Made by a program: the position numbers and the translations under genes. The notes beneath the pieces are model-generated. The model was given only the letters and a program-made list of their open reading frames with translations, was not told the origin of the DNA and searched no databases. Below, one piece after another: positions 43,778 to 51,781 of a DNA stretch of 52,021 nt. Source of the stretch: Phycisphaerales bacterium. GTDB taxonomy: Bacteria; Planctomycetota; UBA1135; UBA2386. Location: NCBI GenBank assembly GCA_020247305.1, contig JADCJE010000123.1, positions 1 through 52,021 of the forward strand. The letters run 5' to 3'. Each line of letters begins with the position of its first letter. Position 1 is the stretch's first letter.

Positions 43778-44137
43778 TCAGGGCAGGCGCGGGAAGCGCA
43801 TGCGCGTCGACGCGCCGCGCACGAGGCGGACTTCCCTGGTGCCGGTGCCGTTGTGCAGCAGGTGGAAGCCCTGCACGGTCTGCAGCGAGTAGTCGCCGTT
43901 CTCGTAGACGAGTTCGAGGCGGATGTGCTCGCCGCGGTCTTCGAGCAGCCGGACCTCGACCACGTTGCGCGCCGGCACGCTGACCGACGCGCCGTTCAGC
44001 GGCGTGTACTGCAGTTCGGAGATCGTCCGCACCACCACGACGTCGGCGACGGACGTGTCGTTCGTGGGCGGATCCTGCGGCGTCATGGCGAAGGCGGCGG
44101 CGATGGGGACGGCGAAGAGCAGCTTCCAGGCGTTCAC
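43778..44137 (-). CDS. Small exported protein of unknown function
   Basis: 119 residues from GTG 44137, with GGAGGA just upstream. A signal peptide (WKLLFAVPIAAAFAM) leads into a compact beta-rich domain (VVVVRTISELQYTPLNGASV, NVVEVRLLEDRGEHIRLELV) and a basic end STRMRFPRLP. No cysteines and no catalytic motif in the mature part. Divergent from the gluzincin gene with 68 bases between starts, which contain a stable hairpin. Function unknown. Confidence 0.72.
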   Translation of the reverse strand: MNAWKLLFAVPIAAAFAMTPQDPPTNDTSVADVVVVRTISELQYTPLNGASVSVPARNVVEVRLLEDRGEHIRLELVYENGDYSLQTVQGFHLLHNGTGTREVRLVRGASTRMRFPRLP

Positions 44138-44156
44138 GGTTCCTCCGAGAGTTGAC

Positions 44157-44178
44157 GCCGGCCCCTTTGGCGGCCGGC
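44157..44178. other. GC hairpin in the divergent gap
   Basis: GCCGGCC/GGCCGGC, a perfect 7-bp stem with an 8-base loop, between two divergent starts. In the minus-strand leader it lies just upstream of the ribosome binding site of the 119-residue gene. Chance occurrence in such GC-rich DNA is quite possible. Confidence 0.3.
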
Positions 44179-44205
44179 GGGCGCAGTCTATGACGCGGCT
44201 CGCCC

Positions 44206-45279
44206 GTGTTCCTGCCCGTCCGCATCGCTGTTTTCGCCGCTGCCTGCTTGTTCGCCGCGGCGTGCGGCGGACACGGCACGCCGCCAGCGCCCCCGCCCGC
44301 GCCGGCGACCCTGGCGCACGTCGTCGCTGGCGGTGGGGAGGTCGCCGCCGCCGACCTCGCGCGGGTGCAAGCGACGGTCACCGCCGAACTGCCGCTGCTC
44401 GCGCCGGTCTTCCCCGGCGCGCCCAAGCACCCGTTCTTCGTCCACGTGCACGCCGACCGCGCGGCCTTGCCGGCGGCGCTCGCCCCGCACCTGCACCCGG
44501 ACGCGCCGGCGTTCGCGCTGCTCGGCGCGCACCAGATCCACCTCGTGCTCGACGAGGTCGGTCGCCTGGGTCTGCCGCTGCGCAGCGTCGTGCGGCACGA
44601 ACTGACCCACGAACTGCTCGACCAGCACGTCGCCCCGCACGGCCGCCGCATCCCGCGCTGGTTCCACGAAGGCCTCGCGCAGGTGCTGGCGGGGGAGACG
44701 TACCTGCGCGCCCGCGAGGACGAACTGACGTTTGCGCTGCTGGCGCAGCGGCTGCGCAACTTCGCCGAGCTCGACCGCGACTTCCCGGCGGAGACGACGG
44801 CGCGGCGCGAGGCCTACGCGCAGAGTTTCTCCTACGTCGCGTGGCTGGCCGCGCGCCACGGCCTCGACGAACTGGTCGCGGTCGCCGCCGCAGCCGACGA
44901 CATCACGCCGTTTCCGTCGGCGCTCGCCGGTCGGTTGCGCCGTCCGACCTATTGGTTGGAGGAGAACTGGCGCGCCTACGTCCTGCACGGCTCGGGCGCG
45001 CCGTGGCGCATCGTCTTCGACCAGTGGTTCAGCCTGCTCCTCGTCGCCCTGCTGCCCGTGCTGGTGCTTGGCCTGCGGCGGCATCTCGCCCGCGAAGCCG
45101 CCACCCGCCGCCGGCTCGCCGCGATCGAGGCATCACCGCCCGCATCGCCGCCGCCGCCGCCACCGCCACCGCTGCCGTGGCCGCCCGCCGCCGCCGCGCT
45201 GGCCGCCGAGCCCGCGCAAGCGCCGCCGCCGCTCGATGGTGCCAACGTGCGCCCTCCGTTGGTACAACCCGAACCGTGA
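44206..45279 (+). CDS. Membrane-anchored gluzincin metallopeptidase (peptidase MA-like)
   Basis: 357 residues from GTG 44206. The N-terminus looks like a lipoprotein signal (FAAAC, Cys20) followed by a proline-rich linker. The zinc site HELTH is at 131-135 and the third ligand lies in WFHEGLAQ near 152-159, the H-E-x-x-H plus E arrangement of the peptidase-MA group. A hydrophobic helix at about 268-285 (FSLLLVALLPVLVLGLRR) is followed by a proline-rich tail. The catalytic domain would face the periplasm. Substrate unknown. GTGA overlap with the Bor-like gene. Confidence 0.82.
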   Translation: MFLPVRIAVFAAACLFAAACGGHGTPPAPPPAPATLAHVVAGGGEVAAADLARVQATVTAELPLLAPVFPGAPKHPFFVHVHADRAALPAALAPHLHPDAPAFALLGAHQIHLVLDEVGRLGLPLRSVVRHELTHELLDQHVAPHGRRIPRWFHEGLAQVLAGETYLRAREDELTFALLAQRLRNFAELDRDFPAETTARREAYAQSFSYVAWLAARHGLDELVAVAAAADDITPFPSALAGRLRRPTYWLEENWRAYVLHGSGAPWRIVFDQWFSLLLVALLPVLVLGLRRHLAREAATRRRLAAIEASPPASPPPPPPPPLPWPPAAAALAAEPAQAPPPLDGANVRPPLVQPEP

Positions 45280-45590
45280 AGCCGATCCTGCGTCCGTCCG
45301 CCCGACGCCTCGCCGCCACCGCCGCCCTCGCCACTGCCGCCTGCCTCGCCGGCTGCGCGTCGCACACCCACGTCGTCGGCCTCGGCCCGACCGGGACCGG
45401 CGAGACGAGCGTGCGCCAGTACTACATCTTCTTCGGCCTGATCGCGCTCAACGAAGTCGACACGCAGCGCCTGGCCCCGGAGCTGACGAGCTATGCCGTG
45501 CACACGCGCAGTGCCTTCGTCGACCTGCTGCTCGCGCCGCTCCTGCTGCCGCTGACCGCGACCTCGCGCACCGTCACCGTGCGGACCTGA
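45276..45590 (+). CDS. Bor-like small lipoprotein
   Basis: 104 residues from a GTG overlapping the previous stop as GTGA. Lipoprotein signal (lipobox LAGC, Cys25), then THVVGLGPTGTGETSVRQYY and FFGLIALNEVDTQRL, and a hydrophobic stretch near 85-95. The G-x-G ... F-F-G-L-x-x-L-N-x-x-D layout recalls the Bor/Iss family of serum-survival lipoproteins and its environmental relatives, where the role is unknown. The resemblance is by eye. Followed four bases later by the beta-CASP gene. Confidence 0.7.
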   Translation: MKPILRPSARRLAATAALATAACLAGCASHTHVVGLGPTGTGETSVRQYYIFFGLIALNEVDTQRLAPELTSYAVHTRSAFVDLLLAPLLLPLTATSRTVTVRT

Positions 45591-45594
45591 CGCG

Positions 45595-46983
45595 ATGGAA
45601 CCGCGCCTCGCCCTGCAGTTCCTCGGCGCCGCCCGCCACGTCACCGGCAGCAAGCACCTGCTGGAGGTGGGGGACAGCAAGGTGCTGCTCGACTGCGGGC
45701 TCGTGCAGGGACCGCGCCGGATGGCCGACGCGCAGAATCGCAAGCTGCCGATCGCCGGCCGCGACGTCGACGCGCTGGTGCTCTCGCACGCGCACATTGA
45801 TCACTGCGGCGCGCTGCCGCGCCTCGTGCGCGACGGCTACTCCGGGCCGATCTGGTGCACCGACGCGACGGCCGACATGTTGCGCATGATGCTGATGGAC
45901 TCCGCGCACATCCAGGCGCAGGACGCCCGCCATCTGCGCAAGCGCGGCCACGACTTCGAGCCGCTGTACGACGAAGTCGACGTCGAACGCACGCTGCGGC
46001 TCGTCAAGCCGGTCCCGTACCACCAGCAGTTCGAGGTCACGCCCGAGCTGCGCGTCACCTTCCTCGACGCCGGCCACATCCTCGGCGCGGCGATCGTCGT
46101 GATGGACGTCGAGCAGGGGCCGCGCCGCCGCCGCGTCGTGTTCACCGGCGACCACGGCCGCAAGAACCTGCCGATCCTGCGCGACCCCGAGCGCATCCCC
46201 GAGTGCGACGCGCTGATCACCGAGTCGACGTACGGCGACCGCGAGCACGCCGGCCGCGAGGACATGATGGCGGACCTCGCGCGCATCGTCACCGAGGAAC
46301 TGCACGACGGCGGCCGCGTGATCGTGCCGGCGTTCGCGGTCGGCAGGACGCAGTCGGTCGTGCTGTTCCTCGGCCAGCTGATGCGCTCCGGCGCGCTGCC
46401 CAAGCTGCCGATCTGGGTCGACTCGCCGATGAGCCGCGAGGCGACCCGCATCATGGCGCGGCATCCCGACCTGTTCGACGACGAGACGCGCGCGCTGATC
46501 CGCCAGGGCCACCACCCGCTGCTGTTCGAGGGTGTGACCTACGTCGCCGACGTCGAGGAGAGCAAGCAGCTCAATCACGTCCGCAGCGGCATCATCGTCA
46601 GCGCCTCGGGCATGTGCGAGTCGGGCCGCGTGCTGCACCACCTGGAGCAGTCCATCGGCCGCAAGGAGGACTGCGTGCTGCTCGTCGGTTACCAGGGCCA
46701 GGGCACCCTCGGCCGGCGTCTGCAGGACGGCGAGACCAAGGTTCGCATCTACGGCGAGGAGCACGACGTGCGCTGCAAGGTGCGCACGATCTCCGGCTTC
46801 TCGGCGCACGCCGACTGGCCCGAGCTGCTGGCGTCGACCCGCCACCTCGCCGGCCGCTGCAAGCAGGTCTTCGTCGTGCACGGCGAAGACGCGCCCGCCG
46901 AGTCCTATGCCGACCGGCTGCGCGACGCCGGCTTCGGCGACGTCGTCGTGCCCAGCAAGTTCGACCGCGTGCCGATCGGGTGA
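45595..46983 (+). CDS. Beta-CASP metallo-beta-lactamase-fold ribonuclease
   Basis: 462 residues, normal for the bacterial single-chain group related to CPSF-73. The lactamase-fold motifs are in order: FLGAARHVTGSKHLLEVG at the start, SHAHIDHCG near 63 (zinc ligands), DAGHILGA near 155, VFTGDHGR near 182. Beta-CASP motifs follow: ITESTYGDR (motif A), a histidine-bearing GFSAHADW (motif B) near 400, and VVHGE near 425 (motif C region). It should cut or trim RNA with two zinc ions. Whether it acts as endo- or 5'-exonuclease cannot be told from the sequence. Confidence 0.92.
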   Translation: MEPRLALQFLGAARHVTGSKHLLEVGDSKVLLDCGLVQGPRRMADAQNRKLPIAGRDVDALVLSHAHIDHCGALPRLVRDGYSGPIWCTDATADMLRMMLMDSAHIQAQDARHLRKRGHDFEPLYDEVDVERTLRLVKPVPYHQQFEVTPELRVTFLDAGHILGAAIVVMDVEQGPRRRRVVFTGDHGRKNLPILRDPERIPECDALITESTYGDREHAGREDMMADLARIVTEELHDGGRVIVPAFAVGRTQSVVLFLGQLMRSGALPKLPIWVDSPMSREATRIMARHPDLFDDETRALIRQGHHPLLFEGVTYVADVEESKQLNHVRSGIIVSASGMCESGRVLHHLEQSIGRKEDCVLLVGYQGQGTLGRRLQDGETKVRIYGEEHDVRCKVRTISGFSAHADWPELLASTRHLAGRCKQVFVVHGEDAPAESYADRLRDAGFGDVVVPSKFDRVPIG

Positions 46984-47336
46984 GGCTGCCGGCGCGCGGT
47001 GAGCGGCGCGCGGATTGCGCGTGGTCGCGATGTTCGCGAACGGGCGGCGTCGGCGCGCCATTCGTTGCCTGGACATCCCGCGCCCGCGAACGGTCCTTCG
47101 ACCGCAGCGCGCAGGTTCAAGACGGCGGCCATCGCGGCCGGGCGACCGCCCGCGCGATCGCGCGCGTCCGGCGCTGCACCCTCGGCGGGCGAAGGGCCGT
47201 CCGCGCGCCGTCGTCCACCGCGGAACCGGCCAGCGCGCTTGCGCAGGGTGTCGTGTGACGTAGCGTCTCCGACACGGCTGTCGTCGCGCGAACCGGGAGG
47301 TTCGGCTGGCGTGGCCCGTCGCCGGAGGCACCTGCC
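46984..47336. other. Gene-free spacer before lemA
   Basis: 353 bases between the beta-CASP stop and lemA. Open frames here do not look like protein (Arg/Ala/Pro runs on both strands). I see short direct repeats of GGCGCGCGG near 46991 and 47005, a small CGGCC/GGCCG stem near 47130, and GGAGG about ten bases before the lemA ATG. No tRNA, no clear promoter and no inserted element. Confidence 0.6.
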
Positions 47337-47906
47337 ATGGAACAGCTCGTCTGGATCGTCCCCGTCGCGTTGGTCGTCCTGATCGCCCTCTGGGCCGTCG
47401 CGACCTACAACTCGCTCGTGTCGCTGCGCAATCAGGCCAAGAACGCCTGGAGCCAGATCGACGTCCAGCTCAAGCGCCGCTACGACCTGATCCCCAACCT
47501 CGTCGAGACGGCCAAGGGGTACATGAAGCACGAGCGCGAGACGCTCGAAGCCGTCATCCGCGCGCGCCAGACCTGCGTCGACGTCGGCAAGGGCGGTTCG
47601 GTCGGCGAACTGGTCAAGGCCGAGGGCGCGCTGACGCAGTCGCTGCGCAGCCTGTTCGCGGTCGCCGAGCAGTATCCCGACCTCAAGGCCAACACCAACA
47701 TGCTGGCCCTCCAGGAAGAGCTGACGTCGACCGAGAACCGCGTCGGCTTCGCGCGGCAGTCGTACAACGACGCGGCGATGCGGCTCAACAACGGCATCGA
47801 GCAATGGCCGAGCTCGATCCTGGCCAGCTTCGGCCAGTTCAAGCAGCTGGAGTTCTTCGAGGTCGAGGTCGCCGAAGAACGCAAGCCGGTCAAGGTCCAG
47901 TTCTGA
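47337..47906 (+). CDS. lemA: LemA family protein
   Basis: 189 residues. One N-terminal helix (about 5-23, VPVALVVLIALWAVATY) then the family signature YNSLVSLRNQAKNAWSQIDV, LKRRYDLIPNLVETAKGYM and ARQ, followed by long helices with ENRVGFARQSYNDAAMRLN near 138. It is an inner-membrane protein with a helical bundle on the cytoplasmic or periplasmic side; function is unsettled. LemA is often next to HtpX-like M48 proteases, and an M48 protease is indeed three genes downstream. GGAGG lies about ten bases upstream of ATG. Confidence 0.93.
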   Translation: MEQLVWIVPVALVVLIALWAVATYNSLVSLRNQAKNAWSQIDVQLKRRYDLIPNLVETAKGYMKHERETLEAVIRARQTCVDVGKGGSVGELVKAEGALTQSLRSLFAVAEQYPDLKANTNMLALQEELTSTENRVGFARQSYNDAAMRLNNGIEQWPSSILASFGQFKQLEFFEVEVAEERKPVKVQF

Positions 47907-47908
47907 CC

Positions 47909-48553
47909 GTGACAGCTCCTGTGGTGGTGGTCGCCGGCGCGACCGGCCGCATCGGCGGCGCCGTCGCGCGCGCCGTGCTGGCGCGCGGCGGTCGCGTCGC
48001 TGCCGCAGTGCGCAAGCCGTGGCAGGTCGACACGCTGCGCGCAGCCCTCGCCAGCGACCGCGCGCTCGTCGGCCTCGTGCCTGCGGGCGACGCCGAAGCG
48101 GCGGCTGGCTTCGTCAAGGGCGCCAAGGACGCGCTCGGTCCGTTGACCGGCTTCGTCGGCGCCGCCGGCCGTTGGCAGGAACGCGTCCCGGGCAAGGAAC
48201 CCGGCGGCGACCTCGCCGAACTGCTCGCCGCCAACCTGCAGGCCAACGCGCTGCTGGCGCGCGCTGCGCTGCCGTTGTTCCGGCGGCAGCGGCGCGGCGC
48301 ACTGGTGTTCGTCGGCGCGACCGACGCCGCGCTGGCTGCCGGTTCGGCTGCGTTCGCCGCCAGCATGGTCGGCGTGCACGAATTCGTGCGCGCGCTGCAG
48401 CGCGACCTCGCCGCCGACGGCGTGGCGGCCGCGTGCATGCCGCTCGATCCAGCGCTGGCCGCCGACGTCGACGCGGTCGCCGCCCGCCTCGTCGACCTCG
48501 CGCTGCCCGCCGCCGCAGTTCCGGGGCTGTTGCCGCGCACCGGCACCGGCTAG
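47909..48553 (+). CDS. SDR-fold protein with lost catalytic residues
   Basis: 214 residues from GTG 47909, two bases after the lemA stop. The N-terminal Rossmann motif GATGRIGGAVA (10-20) shows short-chain dehydrogenase ancestry and probable dinucleotide binding. The active site has changed: the usual Y-x-x-x-K reads FAASM (Phe149, Met153), and the strand with the catalytic Ser reads VFVGATDAA. At 214 residues it is also slightly shorter than the usual 240-250. It may be a nucleotide-sensing or structural protein, not an enzyme. The frame is open and intact, so this is divergence and not a broken gene. Confidence 0.78.
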   Translation: MTAPVVVVAGATGRIGGAVARAVLARGGRVAAAVRKPWQVDTLRAALASDRALVGLVPAGDAEAAAGFVKGAKDALGPLTGFVGAAGRWQERVPGKEPGGDLAELLAANLQANALLARAALPLFRRQRRGALVFVGATDAALAAGSAAFAASMVGVHEFVRALQRDLAADGVAAACMPLDPALAADVDAVAARLVDLALPAAAVPGLLPRTGTG

Positions 48554-48564
48554 AAGCCAACGAC

Positions 48565-49974
48565 ATGGCACGCTCCCGCGCATGGCCGCTCGTTGCGCCC
48601 GCGCTGGCGGCGTTGGCGGCGCTTCCGGGCGTTGCTGCGCGGGCGCAGCCTGCGCAGTCGCCCCCGGTGCCGCAGGTGCGATGTGGGTCGTCGGGGCCGG
48701 TGGGGCAGCTGCCGGTGGGGCAGAAAACGCTCGCTGGTCGGCAATGCGGCCCGTGCGAGCTCCTCACGCCGACTGCGCGGCCGACGACCGCCGCGGTGGC
48801 GGTGCCCCAGGTTGCCCCCGCGACGGCAACCGCCGATCCCAACCCGCAGTGGGCGCCTGCGCCGATGCCCGCCGATCGTTGCTTCCGGGATGCGCCAGCG
48901 CCGAGTCCCGCCAATCCGGAACGGCAAGCTGGTTTCGCCGCGGCTTCCGCCAGTCAGGCTGCCCAGGTCGCACCCGCGCCGCCCGCCGCCAACCAAGACC
49001 CCCAGCCTGCACCCGCCAAGCAAGCCCCCGCGGCGCAGGACCCCGCCGCCCCCGCGCGCGCACCGCAGGGCCCGTCGATCAGCGACGCCTTTGCCGCGTG
49101 GTTCGCCGCCGGGGCCGCGGCCGACGCCAACAAGCCGCTGCTCGCCGCGCTCGCCGCCGCGCCGGTGGACGGCCTCTGCTGGCTGTCCGCGGCGCACGCC
49201 GGCGCCGCCGACGACTCCGCGCGCCGCAAGGCGATCGAGCAGGCCGAACGCGACTTCGCGCTCGCCTTCCTCAAGCTCCAGCGCGCCACCAACATCACCT
49301 ACCGCGGCCAGTACGAGCCGCTGGCGATGCTGCAGCCGCGCGTCGGCGAGTTCTTCTTCACGCTGCTGCTGGAGCCGCCCGATTGGTTTCCGACCACGCA
49401 GCGCATCGAACTGGTGCCGGCGTTGCGCGACCTGCAGCCGCGCATCCCGGCGGCGGCGCGCGTCGACGGCGTGGTGCGGATTGCCGAGGACGAACGCAGC
49501 GAGCCCGAGCCGCTGCGCCACGCGCTCGCGGCGCTGCTGTGGCAGTGGGACCTGAAGGAGCCGGGCCAGCGCGCGCTCGCGCGCCTCACCGCGGAGACCG
49601 CGGACGGCGCGGCCGAAGACCGCCTGGCGGCGCTGCTCGCCCTCGCCGACTTCCACAACCAGCTGCGCGAGCACAAAGCCGCGGCCGCGACGTACCGCGC
49701 CGCAATGGTGCTCGCCAAGGCCAGCAAGCTCACGCTCAAGCCGCTGACTTGGTACAGCGCCGCGTGCGTGCACGCGCTGGCCGGCGACGTCGAACGCGGC
49801 CTCGCCGCCGTCGAACAGTGCGCCACCCTGCTGGCGTCGCCGGACCTCGACAGTTCGTTGCGCCTGCAGCGCGCGATGTTCGACACCGATCCGGAGCTGG
49901 CGGCGCTGCGCGGCGACCCGCGCTTCGCCGCGGCCCTGCAGCGCGCCTTTTCTCCCGCCGCGCAAGGCCGCTGA
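48565..49974 (+). CDS. Exported TPR-like protein with proline-rich linker
   Basis: 469 residues. Signal peptide (WPLVAPALAALAALPGVAARA), then about 140 residues of Ala/Pro/Gln-rich linker with several cysteines, then a helical domain from about 170 (SISDAFAAWFAAGAAADANK). The C-terminal part has TPR-like pairs of helices (DRLAALLALADFHNQLREHK with AAATYRAAMVLAKASKLTLK near 365; YSAACVHALAGDVERGLAAV near 395; DPELAALRGDPRFAAAL near 445). No catalytic motif. Linked to the M48 protease gene by a two-base gap; it may bind that protease or its substrate. Confidence 0.78.
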   Translation: MARSRAWPLVAPALAALAALPGVAARAQPAQSPPVPQVRCGSSGPVGQLPVGQKTLAGRQCGPCELLTPTARPTTAAVAVPQVAPATATADPNPQWAPAPMPADRCFRDAPAPSPANPERQAGFAAASASQAAQVAPAPPAANQDPQPAPAKQAPAAQDPAAPARAPQGPSISDAFAAWFAAGAAADANKPLLAALAAAPVDGLCWLSAAHAGAADDSARRKAIEQAERDFALAFLKLQRATNITYRGQYEPLAMLQPRVGEFFFTLLLEPPDWFPTTQRIELVPALRDLQPRIPAAARVDGVVRIAEDERSEPEPLRHALAALLWQWDLKEPGQRALARLTAETADGAAEDRLAALLALADFHNQLREHKAAAATYRAAMVLAKASKLTLKPLTWYSAACVHALAGDVERGLAAVEQCATLLASPDLDSSLRLQRAMFDTDPELAALRGDPRFAAALQRAFSPAAQGR

Positions 49975-49976
49975 TC

Positions 49977-51764
49977 GTGTTCCTGTCGCTGCCGCTGCTG
50001 CTCGGGCTGCTCGTCGTCGCCGTGCACCGCGAACTGCTGCCGGCGCTGCCGGGCTCGGCCGCCGTCGGCGTCGGCCCCGGCCCGTGGCTGCCGCTGCTGT
50101 TCGCACCGATGGCGCTGGCGACCGCCGCGGCCGCCGGCGCCCGGCGCAGCCTGCTGTCCGGCCGGGCCCCGCTGGCGCCGCCGCGCGCGCTGCTGCGCCT
50201 GTCGTTCGCCGCCGTGCCGCTCGCCGTGCACGCGCTCTTCGCCTTTGGCGCCTACGGCGACTTCGTCGACGACCTGACGCAGGGCGGGCCGTTCTTCGGC
50301 ATCGTGCTGACCACGCTGCCGGTGTTCGTCGCCGAGGCCCTGCGCGCGCCGGCCGCGGTGCGCGCCGCCGCGCTGTGCGACGTCGTCGACGAGCTGCGCG
50401 CCGAGCCGACGGCGATCGCCGTGCTGCCGGGCGCTGCCGGCATTGCCGGCCTGGCGCGCTTGCGCCTCGGTGGCGTGGCCTTCGTGGCGATGCCCGTGCT
50501 GGTGCTGGGCGCTGGCCTCGAACTGTTGGCCACCGACCGCAGCCTGCGCGTGTTCGCGCTGGCGACGACGCCGGGCACGACGCTCGGCGCCCTGGCGCTG
50601 CTGCTCGCGGTCGTCGCGGCGCTGCCGTGGTGGTTCCGCCACGCGCTCGCCGTTCGGCCGCTGCCGCCGGCCGCCGCCGCACCGCTCGGCGCGGTCGCCG
50701 AGGCGCTCGGCTTCCCGCCGCACCGCGTCGAACTGCTGCCGACCGGCATGCGCGCGCTCAACGCCATGCTCGTCGGCCCGCTGCCCTACGGCCGCTGCCT
50801 GTGCCTCACCGACGGCATCGTGCGCGAACTCGACGTCGACGCGCTGGCCGGCGTCGTCGCGCACGAGATCGGCCACGCCCGCTGCGGCCATCCGACCCTG
50901 CTGCTGACGTTGGTGGTGGTGGCGCCGTTGCTGCTGCTGGCGCCGCTGCGCTGGGCCGGCGTCGAGACCTTGGATCCCGCGCTGCAGGCGTTCGTCGTGG
51001 CCGTGGGCGCGACGGTCGCGTGGCTCGTGCTGCGCGCGCTCGCGCACCGTTTTGAGCACGAAGCCGACGTCGCTTCCGTGGTGGCGCTCGGCGCCGGGCC
51101 GTGTTCGCGCGCGCTGCTGACGGTCGCGCGCCTCGCGCCGATGGCGACGCACGGCCTGCTGACGCGCCTCAGCAGCCTGCACCCCGACGAACAGGACCGC
51201 TGGCGGACGATGCGCCGCTACGAAGAGGATCCCGGCTTCCGCGCCGCGTTCGACCGCCAGAGCCGCCGCATCCGCGTGGGCATTGCGGCCGCCACCGCGC
51301 TCGCCGCGCTCGCGTTCGTCGGCGCGTCGGCGCGCGATTGGCCGCACGAACAGGTCGTCTGGCGGCTGCACGCCGGCGACCACGCCGCGGCGCTGCGCCT
51401 CGCCGCCGACCTCGGCCCGCCGCCGCCGCACTGGCGCCAAGTCTGGCCCCTCGTCGAACAGGACCTCGCCGTCGTCCGCGCCCTGGCCCCCGCCGCCGCC
51501 GACTGGCCGACCGCGCGCGCCGCGCTGTGGCCGGCGGCGTGGCAGCGCGGCGAAGACGTGCTGCTGGCCCAAGGCCCCGCCGCCGCCCGCCCCTGGCTTT
51601 CGCTAGCGCTCGGCGCTGCCGACCACGCCACTCCGCTGCAGCGCGCCCTGCTTGGCTGGAGCGAAGCCGCCGCCGACGGCGACCCCGAGCGCATGGCGGC
51701 GATCGGGGACGTGGTTCGGGCGCTGGGTGTGCCGCCGCGGTTGCAGCGCGCGTTTGCGGAGTGA
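49977..51764 (+). CDS. Membrane-embedded M48-family zinc metalloprotease
   Basis: 595 residues from GTG 49977. Several N-terminal helices, then the soluble catalytic part: VAHEIGH with HEIGH at 296-300, and the third zinc ligand Glu360 in FEHEADVAS. Hydrophobic helices lie on either side (LLLTLVVVAPLLLLAPL after the site; VAVGATVAWLVLRALA before the ligand). The order HExxH-helix-helix-ExxAD is that of HtpX/Ste24-like M48 proteases. A C-terminal region of about 180 residues after a further helix (about 430-448) is extra and Ala-rich. A role in membrane protein quality control is inferred from family and from linkage to lemA. Confidence 0.9.
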   Translation: MFLSLPLLLGLLVVAVHRELLPALPGSAAVGVGPGPWLPLLFAPMALATAAAAGARRSLLSGRAPLAPPRALLRLSFAAVPLAVHALFAFGAYGDFVDDLTQGGPFFGIVLTTLPVFVAEALRAPAAVRAAALCDVVDELRAEPTAIAVLPGAAGIAGLARLRLGGVAFVAMPVLVLGAGLELLATDRSLRVFALATTPGTTLGALALLLAVVAALPWWFRHALAVRPLPPAAAAPLGAVAEALGFPPHRVELLPTGMRALNAMLVGPLPYGRCLCLTDGIVRELDVDALAGVVAHEIGHARCGHPTLLLTLVVVAPLLLLAPLRWAGVETLDPALQAFVVAVGATVAWLVLRALAHRFEHEADVASVVALGAGPCSRALLTVARLAPMATHGLLTRLSSLHPDEQDRWRTMRRYEEDPGFRAAFDRQSRRIRVGIAAATALAALAFVGASARDWPHEQVVWRLHAGDHAAALRLAADLGPPPPHWRQVWPLVEQDLAVVRALAPAAADWPTARAALWPAAWQRGEDVLLAQGPAAARPWLSLALGAADHATPLQRALLGWSEAAADGDPERMAAIGDVVRALGVPPRLQRAFAE

Positions 51765-51781
51765 ATGGGGGGCCTCGTTGC

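Noticed and set aside
46984..47336. Small genes or an RNA gene in the gap before lemA
   Set aside because: No frame with protein-like composition, no tRNA cloverleaf and no conserved RNA motif I can recognise.
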